Source: Rhizobium aethiopicum
GTDB lineage: Bacteria > Pseudomonadota > Alphaproteobacteria > Rhizobiales > Rhizobiaceae
DNA length: 57,857 bases
NCBI RefSeq assembly: GCF_014197535.1
Contig: NZ_JACIFV010000030.1
Span: 1 to 57,857, forward strand
Direction of reading: 5' to 3'
In this document: positions 1-8,125 of the stretch, piece by piece
Position numbering within the stretch: the stretch's first letter is position 1
How the letters are laid out: each line of letters begins with the position of its first letter
Position numbers and translations under genes: made by a program
The notes under the pieces: generated by a model
Told to the model about the DNA's origin: nothing
The model's input: the letters and a program-made list of their open reading frames with translations, nothing else
Databases searched by the model: none

Positions 1-96
1 TCGCTACAATTGGCACAGGCCTCACGGAAGCCTAAATTCAAAACCACCAATCAGCAGACTCGCTCTTACCCAGGACAACCTGTTGAGGCTCCACAG

Positions 97-543
97 CTAA
101 AGCCACCTTCTCACGTTCCGCGCGTAGTCGTCGAAAGCCGGGCCGAACTGGCGGCGCATCTTGGCTTCCTCGAAGGGGATGTGGACCCAATTGGCGGTAG
201 CAAACACCAAGAGGGGGGCGGCGAACATAAGAATAGCGCCCGTCGCCACAGCCACACCGAGGCTGAGGACGACGAGGCCCAGATACATGGGATTCCGGGT
301 GAACTGAAAAGGTCCGCCGGTGACCAGCTTATTGTTGGTTTCCGAGGTGGGATTGACCTGGGTGCCCTCACGTCTGAACAGTATCAAGGCCCAAACTGGA
401 GCAATGAAACTGACGGCGATGAGTCCGATCCCGACGAAGAGGCTATGTACCCAAGGTACGGCGGGCCACCCGGCCAAGTAGCTGGCGCCCGCAGTGAGGA
501 TCAAGAAGAGAAGGGCCCATATCGGTGGCGGAAGTTTCAACAT
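97..543 (-). CDS. Isoprenylcysteine carboxyl methyltransferase family membrane protein
   Basis: A 148-residue protein with four hydrophobic segments (about residues 8-28, 38-58, 88-108 and 106-122). The conserved core GPFQFTRNPMYLG, followed by the C-terminal stretch IPFEEAKMRRQFGPAFDDY, is the signature of the ICMT/PEMT-like family of small integral-membrane methyltransferases, in which the RNPMY region and the Glu/Arg near the C terminus bind S-adenosylmethionine. Length is normal for bacterial members, whose substrates are mostly unknown. It is transcribed towards the left edge of the window. No partner gene is adjacent, and the DNA behind its start is remnant-rich. Family assignment is firm; the substrate cannot be told. 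Confidence 0.85.
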   Translation of the reverse strand: MLKLPPPIWALLFLILTAGASYLAGWPAVPWVHSLFVGIGLIAVSFIAPVWALILFRREGTQVNPTSETNNKLVTGGPFQFTRNPMYLGLVVLSLGVAVATGAILMFAAPLLVFATANWVHIPFEEAKMRRQFGPAFDDYARNVRRWL

Positions 544-635
544 ATTCGTTCACCTCGCGGAGCGCGACCGGCGCTCTATTGCCGGCACTGGGAGCGACTA
601 TAAGGAATGTTGCCCTTCAAAGCCATTTGCGGCCG

Positions 636-701
636 CTATGGGTCGTCGATCAACCGCTGGCGCAGCGGGCTGATAGGCGTGTGGAGATCGGGGTACTGCA
701 T
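636..701 (-). pseudogene. 5' remnant of a tyrosine recombinase (integrase) gene
   Basis: An ATG preceded by a good Shine-Dalgarno (AAGGAGCC, 6 nt upstream) opens a 21-codon frame that stops at 636-638. The peptide contains ISPLRQRLIDD, which resembles the N-terminal start of the core-binding domain in tyrosine recombinases that accompany IS91-like and other mobile elements (typically SPLRxRMIDDM). Nothing recognisable continues after the stop. I read it as the start of a decayed integrase gene; the match is short, so confidence is moderate. Confidence 0.45.
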
Positions 702-1274
702 GATCAGGCTCCTTTGTTGAAGAAGCTCGTCATGCTCTGCCCTTGCCGGGCGACGTTCAATCCAGGCGCAAACTCCAGCCCGCATCCTCTACCTCAGCCG
801 CAGACGCCCTCCCGCGCAGCGGGTTCGTTCTCCGGCCCCAATTATCGCCTTCTAGTTCTGTTTGCAGCGCGACAACCAAGATGAGACGTGATCTCATCCA
901 GATTGTCGCCCTACAGGCGAACGCCGCAGGACGCCATGTTGAGCACCGCCGAGCCGGCTCTGCAAAAGAAAATCACAGACAGCTGGTGCGCGGACGGCCT
1001 CCTTCCCTTCGGCGCCTATCGGCATGCAGCCCTGATGGGAGAAGAGATGCTTGTCGACGAGGCCGAACGTGTTATCCAAAGCTTAGTAGCGTGGAGTGAA
1101 ACTGCCCGTCTCCTGCTAATGCGGCGAGTTTCGAGGTCGCGGGCCAGTTACAACCGTCGTTCTACAGGGCGTTCGGTGTCATCATTCCTGATCTTGGCGA
1201 AGTTATGCTGCCGTTCGAGCCAAGGCGTTGGATTGCGCCCGACGCGTCTTCTCGCCGGCGATAACGAAGAAGTC
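702..1274. other. Stretch without a recognisable gene
   Basis: No frame on either strand here shows a protein family I can name. An open plus frame starts at 888 and runs on into the TniQ-like piece, but its first 120 or so residues look like random translation. A different plus frame between about 1118 and 1258 encodes a plausible-looking stretch (containing GVIIPDLGEVMLPFEP) that I could not assign. It sits between an integrase remnant and a transposition-gene remnant and is probably decayed mobile DNA. Confidence 0.4.
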
Positions 1275-1535
1275 TCGAAACTCGAATTCTGGACGGGGCT
1301 CGATCTCAAGCCTTTGTTACGGTTCGCAGTCGTTCCCGGAGAAAAGCAGGTCAGTTTCGGAGATGCGGTCATTAATCGCAAATTCTTTGATCTCAAGGCC
1401 ACCCGTTTCTGCGGCCATTGCCTCGCGGATGATCTGCGAGCCCCCGGCGCACAGCTTCATGACGCGTACATCCGAGCCTCCTGGATGTGGCTGCAGATCA
1501 GTCGTTGTCCCGTGCACGGGTCCGAGTTCCAAACG
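1275..1535 (+). pseudogene. TniQ-like zinc-finger fragment
   Basis: Within a longer open frame, codons for RFCGHCLADD followed about 30 residues later by RCPVHGSEF reproduce the central zinc-binding region of the TniQ family (CxxC about 1410-1421, then CxxH about 1506-1517), including the aromatic/Trp-rich stretch SWMWLQ between them. TniQ is the accessory targeting protein of Tn7/Tn5053-like transposons. The N-terminal TniQ motifs and the C-terminal half are absent: downstream the frame overlaps an ABC ATPase remnant on the other strand. The piece is therefore an internal fragment and not a working gene. Confidence 0.55.
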
Positions 1536-1651
1536 GCGGAAACCATCGAGCAGCTTGGCCAGCTTGCACACCTTCGCGCCAGCAAAGGTGCCGTGGCAGT
1601 GCCGGATCCGTGCGACCGATATTTCCAGGATCGCCTTTTTCGCGATGGGGG

Positions 1652-2116
1652 CGTTGCGCCATCGATGCCGAGCACCTCGCACGGGATGACATTCGCCTCC
1701 CCCATGAAATCGGCGATGAAGGCGGAAGCTGGCGCTCCATAGAGATCACGCGGCGCCCCGGTCTGGTCGATTTCGCCATCTTTCATGACGATGATGCGGT
1801 CGGACACGGCAAGCGCCTCGTCCTGATCGTGCGTGACATAGACGGCCGTGAAGCCCAGGCGCTGCTGGAGTTGGCGGATATCCGTGCGCACCTTGCGGCG
1901 CAGGCGTGCATCGAGATTTGAGAGCGGCTCATCGAGCAGCAGCACCTGCGGCTCCAGCACCAGTGCGCGGGCGACGGCGACGCGCTGCTGCTGGCCGCCG
2001 GAGAGTTCGGCGGGAAGGCGATGGCCCATGCCGGCCAGGCCGACGAGCGCTAGCCCCTCCTCCGCCTTCTCGCGTGCTTCCTTGCGGCTGAGGCCGGAGG
2101 ATTCCAGGCCATAGAA
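1652..2116 (-). pseudogene. Internal fragment of an ABC-transporter ATPase
   Basis: Reading leftwards, the frame carries the region before the signature (GLSRKEAREKAEEGLALVGL), the signature LSGGQQQR, Walker B LLLDEPLSNLD, the D-loop and the H-loop YVTHDQDEA, then the start of the TOBE-side linker (FIADFMGEANVIP). This is the C-terminal two thirds of the nucleotide-binding domain of a spermidine/iron/sugar-type importer ATPase. Walker A and the first about 90 residues are missing, and homology stops abruptly near 1652. No permease or binding protein is adjacent. It is a truncated remnant. Confidence 0.8.
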
Positions 2117-2476
2117 TCCGGGCTGCCCGGAGAGCCGTGAGCGAACTCGTCGCCGCCGCGGCCGGTCGGCGGCCGGAATTCATTGTCGCGCCGGCAGGGA
2201 CGACAGTGAATTCCGGCCGCGAGATCGAAGAGCTACTGAGCGACGAGGTGTTCCACGTCGGCTTCCTGATGGATCCCGCCATTGATCATGATGGCGCCGA
2301 GCACCACCCTGCATGAGCGAGCCGATGTTCCAACCGACCTGACGCGACGCTTCAGCGCCGGCGGGCCAGCCAAGGCACGGCGATGCAAACAGCTCTATCC
2401 ATCGAATAACTCTCAAGAAGTCATTAACGGTTGTCGCTGTAAACCCCAAGGGCCATCTGCAGCGTATGATCGACGA
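2117..2476. other. Gene-poor stretch with a perfect 14-bp inverted repeat
   Basis: No protein family is recognisable. The arms 2169-2182 and 2207-2220 (GCGGCCGGAATTCA and its reverse complement) are perfect, and pairing continues inwards for about six more bases with one mismatch, making a strong hairpin with no T-run. A short plus frame (about 2210-2316, containing EELLSDEVFHVGF) looks mildly protein-like but was not identified. This may be a junction between rearranged fragments. Confidence 0.4.
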
Positions 2477-3538
2477 TCATGTGGCCCGAAGGGAAGGTTC
2501 GCGCCGATAAAGCAACGGTTGACGGTTGAGCAGCATGGAATCGCCGAACTCATGCGCACGGTAGCGGCATGCAGTGAGAGCTGCGGAGGCGCTGGCGAGC
2601 AGGCCGTCGTCGGCAAAGGCGCGCAACAACTCGAAATGGCTTTCGCCGGGCTGGTGCACGCCAGTGAGAACCGCATCGACGACGCGGAGCGGAGTCCCAC
2701 GTGCGATGCTCCCTGTCGCAATACCATCTCCGGCACGAACGCTGCCATCGGGATTGGCGGCTGCTTCAAGTGCGCGCACGACGCTCGTGCCGATCGCAAT
2801 GATGCGGCTGCCTCTCAGCTGCGCCCGCGCCACCTGCGCCACGGTACATTCAGGGACGCGGTACGGCTCATCGAAGGGCAGGCGCGAGTCGAGCGCGGGA
2901 TCGCCGGTGGAAGAAATGCCCGCGGCATGCGTGAGTGTTGCAAAACCGATCTCGCGCCGACGCCAAGCTTGCAGTGTGCGCCAGTCGAGCGCGAAGGAAG
3001 CCGATGGCGCCTCGAACGCGACCGGCCGGGCGGCAATTCTCGTCCAAACATCCCACAGTGCCAATGGCTCGGGAACATGCGCGTATTGGATCGGCCTGCC
3101 GTGCTGCGCCAGTCCTGCAAACGCGGCTGCTCGGGTGCCTTCGAAGCTAAGCTCGAGAAGGCGAGGATGGTCGAGAACGTGCTCGACCCTGGCTTCAAGT
3201 GGGCCGAGCTGGAGGCGATCGCCTGATGACAGCGCAGGCGGCGGCAGCCGATCTTCCGTGCGGGTGCGGTGATCGCCCGAGCCGAAGGCAATCGCCACGA
3301 AGCGGACTGGAGCGGAAGCTGACAGCCAGCCGGCCAACCGGATCTCGATCGTCTTTCCGCATTGGAGATGCGTGCCGTACAGGCTGGCAGGCAAGGTCGC
3401 GGCGTCGTTGGCGACAACCAGATCGCCAGGATCGAATAACGCCCCGAGGTGAGCCCGCGGCAGGTCGCGCATCGTGCCGTCCGCCTCAACGACGAGCAGC
3501 CTGGCCGATTGCCGATCGAGGCGATCAGCGGCGATCAC
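2477..3538 (-). CDS. QueA-like S-adenosylmethionine:tRNA ribosyltransferase-isomerase
   Basis: A 353-residue protein that follows the QueA fold: PGDLVVANDAATLPASL near the N terminus (QueA: PGDLLVxNDTRVIPARL), then EAPSASFALDW, LTHAAGISSTGD, RLPFDEPYRVPE, IIAIGTSVVRALE, and a C-terminal RYRAHEFGDSMLL (QueA: RYRFxSYGDAMLI). Canonical QueA transfers and isomerises the ribosyl moiety of SAM onto preQ1 in tRNA to give epoxyqueuosine. This copy is divergent: the N terminus is short and several canonical positions differ, so it may be a paralogue with an altered role. Its start codon overlaps the stop of the upstream SDR gene (ATGA), so the two are translationally coupled. The pair lies behind a sox box. 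Confidence 0.8.
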   Translation of the reverse strand: MIAADRLDRQSARLLVVEADGTMRDLPRAHLGALFDPGDLVVANDAATLPASLYGTHLQCGKTIEIRLAGWLSASAPVRFVAIAFGSGDHRTRTEDRLPPPALSSGDRLQLGPLEARVEHVLDHPRLLELSFEGTRAAAFAGLAQHGRPIQYAHVPEPLALWDVWTRIAARPVAFEAPSASFALDWRTLQAWRRREIGFATLTHAAGISSTGDPALDSRLPFDEPYRVPECTVAQVARAQLRGSRIIAIGTSVVRALEAAANPDGSVRAGDGIATGSIARGTPLRVVDAVLTGVHQPGESHFELLRAFADDGLLASASAALTACRYRAHEFGDSMLLNRQPLLYRREPSLRAT

Positions 3539-4257
3539 GCGTGGGCTCCGGCGGTAAGCGCATCTTGGCTCGGCAACACGTCGAGCATCTTTTCGATGAT
3601 CTCGGCGGCGGCCAACTCCGGGTCTTTCAAGCTCGACGGATCGGCGTCCGGGAGCGCCAGCGCGTGCAGCGGGGTGTTCATATCGCCAGGGTCGAGGGCA
3701 AGAAACCGTATTCCATCACCTTTCGACTCCTCGTCCCAAATTGCAGTCAAATGGGCAAGCGCTGCCTTGCTCGCGCCGTATGCGCCCCAGCCTGGATAGG
3801 CGTTGACCGCCGCGTCGCTGGAGATGTTGATCACCAGCGCGCCGCGGCCCTCGCGCGCAGACGCGGCAAGCGCACCGAACAGGGCTTTCGTCAGCCGGAA
3901 GACGCCGAGAAGGTTGACCGCGAGCGCCGCTTCCAGCTCCTCGCACTCCGTATCAGCAAGAAGCGCCAGAGGCACAGGACCGAGGCTCGATGCATTGTTG
4001 ATCAGGACGTCGACGCCACCAAGGTTGGCTGTGATCTGCATCGCGATCGGATAGATATCTTCCTTCTTGCCGATGTCGGCGACAATTCCAAAAGCGCCCG
4101 TCTCGGCTGCGACGCGTTCGACATTCGCGGCGGTGCGGGCGACGAAGGCAATGCTCGCACCCTTCTCGGCAAGATGCCGCACAAGCGCCAGTCCGAGGCC
4201 GGAAGTGCCACCGGTGATCCCTACGCGAAGTCCTTGAAGATCGATATTCGCCTGCAT
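3535..4257 (-). CDS. SDR-family oxidoreductase, first gene of a SoxR-linked pair
   Basis: A 240-residue short-chain dehydrogenase/reductase. The NAD(P)-binding motif TGGTSGLG is at about residues 15-22, the NNAS motif near residue 87, and the catalytic Ser plus YGASK (Tyr-x3-Lys) near residues 145-163. The PG motif occurs as LDPGDMNTP. The gene starts 39 bp from the sox-box palindrome that separates it from soxR and overlaps the QueA-like gene by 4 bp. Its position suggests induction by redox-cycling compounds through SoxR; the substrate is unknown. Confidence 0.88.
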   Translation of the reverse strand: MQANIDLQGLRVGITGGTSGLGLALVRHLAEKGASIAFVARTAANVERVAAETGAFGIVADIGKKEDIYPIAMQITANLGGVDVLINNASSLGPVPLALLADTECEELEAALAVNLLGVFRLTKALFGALAASAREGRGALVINISSDAAVNAYPGWGAYGASKAALAHLTAIWDEESKGDGIRFLALDPGDMNTPLHALALPDADPSSLKDPELAAAEIIEKMLDVLPSQDALTAGAHA

Positions 4258-4296
4258 TGCGGTGCTCCTTCAATGGGTACGGGTAATTGCTACAAG

Positions 4297-4312
4297 TTCA
4301 AGTTAACTTGAA
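4297..4312. promoter_or_regulatory. SoxR operator (sox box)
   Basis: TTCAAGTTAACTTGAA is a perfect 16-bp palindrome. Its core CAAGTTAACTTG is identical to the core of the SoxR site at soxS in enteric bacteria (CCTCAAGTTAACTTGAGG). It lies between the divergent SDR gene (start 4257) and soxR (start 4342), where MerR-family regulators bind between -35 and -10. Confidence 0.9.
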
Positions 4313-4341
4313 GTCAAGAGAGTTTCGTGCTTTGTTTATGC

Positions 4342-4776
4342 ATGGATCCGATGCTAACCATCACCGAAGTGTCGCGACGTAGCGGCGTTGCCTCCTCCGC
4401 TCTGCGCTTCTATGAGGAGCGTGGGTTGATCGCATCCGAGCGCGCCGGCTCGGGACATCGACGCTACCACCGGTCTGCATTGCGGCGGATCGCTTTCATC
4501 GTCTTTGCACAGCGGCTCGGGCTGACGCTTGAGGAGATCGGCGCCGAGCTCGCTAAGCTGCCGGCCGATCGCGTACCGTCACGTCGGGATTGGTCGCGGC
4601 TGTCGAGCGCGTGGGCAAGGCGTATCGACCAGCGCATAGCGGAGTTACAGCGCCTGCGGTCCGGTCTTGGCGAATGCATCGGTTGCGGCTGCCTTTCGAT
4701 CGACCGATGTCGCTTGGCGAACCCTGCCGACGTGGCAGGCCGCAAAGGGCCGGGGGCGAGGTATTGGCTGGGGTGA
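4342..4776 (+). CDS. soxR: Redox-sensitive transcriptional activator SoxR
   Basis: A 144-residue MerR-family regulator. The N-terminal winged helix carries TEVSRRSGVASSALRFYEER, the dimerisation helix follows, and the C terminus has CIGCGCLSIDRC, the exact Cx2CxCx5C cluster that holds the [2Fe-2S] redox sensor of SoxR. I chose the ATG at 4342 because known SoxR proteins begin a few residues before the helix; a GTG at 4327 in the same frame would add five residues. SoxR activates genes when its cluster is oxidised by redox-cycling compounds or superoxide. Outside enterics it usually controls oxidoreductases and pumps directly, which fits the divergent SDR/QueA-like pair. Confidence 0.93.
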   Translation: MDPMLTITEVSRRSGVASSALRFYEERGLIASERAGSGHRRYHRSALRRIAFIVFAQRLGLTLEEIGAELAKLPADRVPSRRDWSRLSSAWARRIDQRIAELQRLRSGLGECIGCGCLSIDRCRLANPADVAGRKGPGARYWLG

Positions 4777-4988
4777 TGAGCCTCCAACGGCACGCCGAAC
4801 GATCTTACGATCGTCCGCCAGTCCCTTATTCCATGTCGCTCAACCCGTGTATGACGATAGGCTTCTGGAGTCAGCGGCTGACATCTTCTTTGCGGGATAA
4901 TCAAGCATGTCGTCGCGATGAACCGCTCTTTAAACGCACTGGATTAAGGGGCGCACGATGGCAAGTCGCGTCAGGTTTGGTGCTTTTG

Positions 4989-5879
4989 CTATTCGATATG
5001 GGCGGCAAGTTCCTCGGGCGTTCCCTGCGGAAATGCTGCCTTCAGATAGTCCAGAAACGCCGATACGCGCGCGCTCAGGAGTCGCCGTGTCGGATAGAGT
5101 ACCCATAGTGCGGTCCGAAACCCTTCCACTTCGCCCCAGCTGACCAACGTGCCGGCGGCCAGGTCGGAGCTGGCGAGCGACAAGGGCAGACGCGCCGCAC
5201 CCGCACCGGCGCGAACGGCGTCGCGAACCATCATGAACGACGAAAGGCTTAATACCGGCTTTGCCGCAAGGCGTAATTTTCCCCCGGGCGTCGCGACCTC
5301 CCAGGATTCGGCCCGCGCCATCGATCCACGGGTAACGGCAGGAACGGGCTCGCGGCCGACCGGACGCGACAAGTCGGGGCTTGCCACGACGACCAGGCGA
5401 TCATGCAGGAAAACGCGGCCGACGAGAGTTTCATCCGGCTCCGGGTTTACGCGAATGACCAGATCGTAGGCTTCTTCGATCATGTCGACGGCTCGGTCTT
5501 CCGTCGTAATCTCAAGCTGAACCTCGGGGTATTTCAGCACGAATCCTGCCGCAAGCTTACCCAGTGCTGTCTGTGAAAACAGCAGCGGCGCACTGATCCG
5601 CAATCGGCCACGGGGGATGTGCCCGCCCGATGCAATCGCCTTCGCTGTTTCGTCAAGCTCTGTCAGCAGTGCGCCCGTTCGCTCGAATAGCGCGCGTCCC
5701 TCCTCCGTGAGCTTCAGCGTGCGCGCGCCTCGCTCGAACAGGCGCAGGTCGAGATTTGCCTCCAGTTCGGCCACGCGCCGGGAGAGCGTCGCCTTCGGCC
5801 GGCCGGCCGCTCGCGCGGCCTTACCGAACCCGCCATGGCGAGCGACCAAATTGAAATCGGCGAGGGCGAGCAGGTCCAT
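4989..5879 (-). CDS. LysR-family transcriptional regulator
   Basis: A 296-residue LysR protein with the N-terminal helix-turn-helix (FGKAARAAGRPKATLSRRVAELE) and linker helix, then a periplasmic-binding-like effector domain (LRISAPLLF onwards). The subgroup resembles regulators of the AaeR/DsdC-like branch that control nearby oxidoreductases. The frame is open 17 codons further upstream, but the ATG at 5879 gives the usual MDLLALADFNLVA start. It is divergent from the NmrA-like gene at 5985, with 105 bp between starts. In such pairs the LysR protein normally regulates its neighbour. The effector is unknown. Confidence 0.88.
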   Translation of the reverse strand: MDLLALADFNLVARHGGFGKAARAAGRPKATLSRRVAELEANLDLRLFERGARTLKLTEEGRALFERTGALLTELDETAKAIASGGHIPRGRLRISAPLLFSQTALGKLAAGFVLKYPEVQLEITTEDRAVDMIEEAYDLVIRVNPEPDETLVGRVFLHDRLVVVASPDLSRPVGREPVPAVTRGSMARAESWEVATPGGKLRLAAKPVLSLSSFMMVRDAVRAGAGAARLPLSLASSDLAAGTLVSWGEVEGFRTALWVLYPTRRLLSARVSAFLDYLKAAFPQGTPEELAAHIE

Positions 5880-5984
5880 GTGTTTCACCAGCGAGACGAC
5901 GTGTCCAAATTTAGCGTCTATCGGGATCAATGTGGATCACTAATTTGGAGGGTGTCAACTGAACCCCAACCCGGAGTAACCACC

Positions 5985-6854
5985 ATGACCATTCTCGTTA
6001 CTGGCGCTACCGGCCGTGTCGGCCGCCATGTCGTCGACCAACTCGTCAACCGCGGTGCAAAGGTCCGCGTGCTGACCCGCGATCCCTCGAAGGCCAATGT
6101 CCCGCCCGGCGTCGAAATCGCTCAGGGCGACCTGCTCGACATCGATACCTTGCGGAGCGCCTTCAATGGCGTGAACACGCTCTTCCTGCTCAACGCGGTC
6201 ACCGGCGACGAATTCACCCAGGCGATCATCACGCTCAACATCGCCCGCGAGGCGGGCGTCGAGCGGGTCGTCTATCTATCGGTGTTCGAAGCCCATCGTG
6301 CGGTGAACGTGCCGCATTTCGCCGTGAAATTCGGCGCCGAGCGCATGCTCGTGCAGATGGGCTTCAGCGCCACCATCCTGCGCCCGAGCTACTTCATCGA
6401 CAATGAACTGATGATCAAGGACGTAATCCTGGGCCACGGCGTCTATCCGATGCCGATCGGCAGCAAGGGCGTCGCCATGGTGGATGCCCGCGACATCGCC
6501 GAGGTCGCCGCGATCGAGCTGATCCGTCGCGATTCCGCACCTGGTAAGCTGCCGATCGAGACCATCAATCTCGTCGGCCCCGATACGCTGACCGGCCCGG
6601 GCGTGGCGAAGATCTGGTCGGACCTCCTGGGCCGTCCGATCGTATATGGCGGCGATGACCCCAGCGGGTTCGAGCAGGACATGGCGAGCTTCATGCCGAA
6701 GTGGACGGCCTATGAAATGCGCCTGATGGCCGAGCGCTATGTCAGCGACGGCATGATCCCCGACCCCGACGACGTCGAGCGTCTGACCAAGATCCTCGGC
6801 CGTCCGCTTCACTCCTATCGCGCCTTTGCCACTGAGATTGCTGCCGCGGCATGA
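5985..6854 (+). CDS. NmrA/SDR-a family NAD(P)-binding protein
   Basis: A 289-residue atypical SDR. It starts with the Rossmann motif MTILVTGATGRVGRHV (GxxGxxG) and has the NmrA-type layout: RVLTRDPSKA after beta-2, GDLLD, VVYLSVFEA, and ILRPSYFIDN in the middle. The classical Tyr-x3-Lys pair is not evident, as in other NmrA/HSCARG-like and quinone-reductase-like members. The frame is open 50 codons upstream, but the ATG at 5985 starts exactly at the first beta strand. The LysR gene is divergent and is the likely regulator. A role in reductase chemistry or NADP sensing is plausible; the substrate is unknown. Confidence 0.85.
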   Translation: MTILVTGATGRVGRHVVDQLVNRGAKVRVLTRDPSKANVPPGVEIAQGDLLDIDTLRSAFNGVNTLFLLNAVTGDEFTQAIITLNIAREAGVERVVYLSVFEAHRAVNVPHFAVKFGAERMLVQMGFSATILRPSYFIDNELMIKDVILGHGVYPMPIGSKGVAMVDARDIAEVAAIELIRRDSAPGKLPIETINLVGPDTLTGPGVAKIWSDLLGRPIVYGGDDPSGFEQDMASFMPKWTAYEMRLMAERYVSDGMIPDPDDVERLTKILGRPLHSYRAFATEIAAAA

Positions 6855-7004
6855 CGGCCCGGCAGTCCACCCTATCCCCTGGGAAACCATCATGATCTAT
6901 TCGACCGCCACCGTGCCGGCTACCCTTGATAACTGAGCTCTCGATTGGATCAGAATGAGCATGGCCGATGCGCTTCAGTTCGGGCCGCGCAATATAGACG
7001 CATT

Positions 7005-7048
7005 CCAAAACGTTTTGGCTTGACACCCAAAACGTTTTGGAGAATTCT
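7005..7048 (+). promoter_or_regulatory. Tandem LacI-type operators overlapping a promoter
   Basis: Two identical perfect palindromes, CCAAAACGTTTTGG, lie at 7005-7018 and 7027-7040, with centres 22 bp apart (two helical turns, same DNA face). A consensus -35, TTGACA, sits exactly between them at 7020-7025, with a weak -10-like hexamer near 7043-7048. The central CG of an A/T-flanked palindrome is typical of LacI/GalR-family operators. The LacI gene follows directly, so autorepression of the whole operon is the likely reading. Confidence 0.85.
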
Positions 7049-7072
7049 TTTTCTGGCTTGAGGAGGAAGATC

Positions 7073-8083
7073 TTGGCCAATCTCAAACAGCTCGCGCAAT
7101 CCTTGGGACTGTCCATCACCACGGTGTCGCGTGCGCTCGACGGCTATGCCGATGTGTCGGCATCCACGCGCGAACGGGTTCGTGAGGCTGCCGATAAGGT
7201 CGGCTACCGGCCGAATGCCTCGGCCCGGCGCCTGCGCAGGCAACGCGCCGAGCTCGTTGCGGTCACCCTGCCGAGTGATCCTGGCCATATCGGCCCTCCG
7301 CATTTCCTCGATATTTTGTCCGGTTGTGCCGAACACCTTGCTGCTGCCGGCCTCAACCTGGTGATTGCGCCGGTGCCGCGTGGCGAGAGCGAACTCGACA
7401 TCTGCCGCCGCTTCGTCGATGGCCGCCGCGTCGACGCCATGCTTCTCGTCCGCACCAAGCGGAAGGACGAGCGCGTCGAGTTTCTGCAGGCGCGCGGCAT
7501 TCCCTTCGTCACCAACGGCCGCACGGAAAGCCTGGCGCCCCATCCCTATATCGACGGCGACGGCTTTGCTGGCTTTCGGGCAGCGACGCTGCGCTTCCAT
7601 GCCGCCGGCCACCGCCGTATCGGCCATATCGCCGGGCCGCAGGAATATTACTTCGCACATGACCGCTGCCGTGGCTGGCGGGCGGCGATGGAGGAATGCG
7701 GCCTAGCGACCGACCTCTGTGCCGAAGGCGCGCCGTTGGAACAGGGCGGTTATCTCGCGGCGTTGGAACTTCTTCGCCAACCATCGCGTCCAACCGCACT
7801 CGTCTGTACCACGGACGAAATGGCGATTGGGGCGCTGAGGGCGCTACGCGAGGTCGATGGCGGCAACCAGATCAGCATTGTCGGCCATGATGACCTGCCG
7901 ATGGGCGCCTTCACAAGCCCGCCGCTCTCGACCATGCGCATGACCGGCGAAAACCTCGGCGCGAGCTTCGCCTCGTTGCTGCTCCGCGCCATTGCCGGGG
8001 AGCCCGCCGCAGAACTCCAGGAGCTTCACGCGATCGAGTTCGTCGATCGCGACAGCCATCGCCGTCCCGCCAAGGCGGCATAA
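7073..8083 (+). CDS. LacI-family transcriptional repressor of a sugar transport operon
   Basis: A 336-residue LacI/GalR regulator. The N-terminal headpiece NLKQLAQSLGLSITTVSRALDGY and hinge VGYRPNASARRLRRQ are followed by a sugar-binding-protein-like core (ILSGCAEHLAAAGLNLVI, FVTNGRT, IGHIAGP, ALVCTTDEMAIGALRAL). The best start is the TTG at 7073, which has a GAGGAGGA Shine-Dalgarno 5-6 nt upstream; the frame is open further upstream but there it would overlap the operators. It is the first gene of the ABC importer/glycosidase operon and lies just behind two identical operators. The inducing sugar is unknown. Confidence 0.92.
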   Translation: MANLKQLAQSLGLSITTVSRALDGYADVSASTRERVREAADKVGYRPNASARRLRRQRAELVAVTLPSDPGHIGPPHFLDILSGCAEHLAAAGLNLVIAPVPRGESELDICRRFVDGRRVDAMLLVRTKRKDERVEFLQARGIPFVTNGRTESLAPHPYIDGDGFAGFRAATLRFHAAGHRRIGHIAGPQEYYFAHDRCRGWRAAMEECGLATDLCAEGAPLEQGGYLAALELLRQPSRPTALVCTTDEMAIGALRALREVDGGNQISIVGHDDLPMGAFTSPPLSTMRMTGENLGASFASLLLRAIAGEPAAELQELHAIEFVDRDSHRRPAKAA

Positions 8084-8125
8084 ACAGAAGTGCATCTCAA
8101 ACAAAGAACAATGAAGGAGGAGAAG

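Noticed and set aside
10..603. A 197-codon plus-strand frame at the left edge
   Set aside because: It is antisense to the isoprenylcysteine methyltransferase-like gene, has a biased composition and no recognised domain.
888..1742. A 284-codon plus-strand frame as an intact gene
   Set aside because: Only the middle (about 1275-1535) resembles TniQ. The first 120 residues and the end look random, and the end overlaps a better-supported ATPase remnant on the other strand.
6892..6936. A 14-codon ORF after the NmrA-like gene
   Set aside because: It has a start and a stop but is too short to recognise, and no continuation was found in other frames. It may be the leftover start of a deleted gene.
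7037..7072. Start of the LacI gene at 7037
   Set aside because: That codon lies within the second operator palindrome. The TTG at 7073 has the proper Shine-Dalgarno and the family N terminus.
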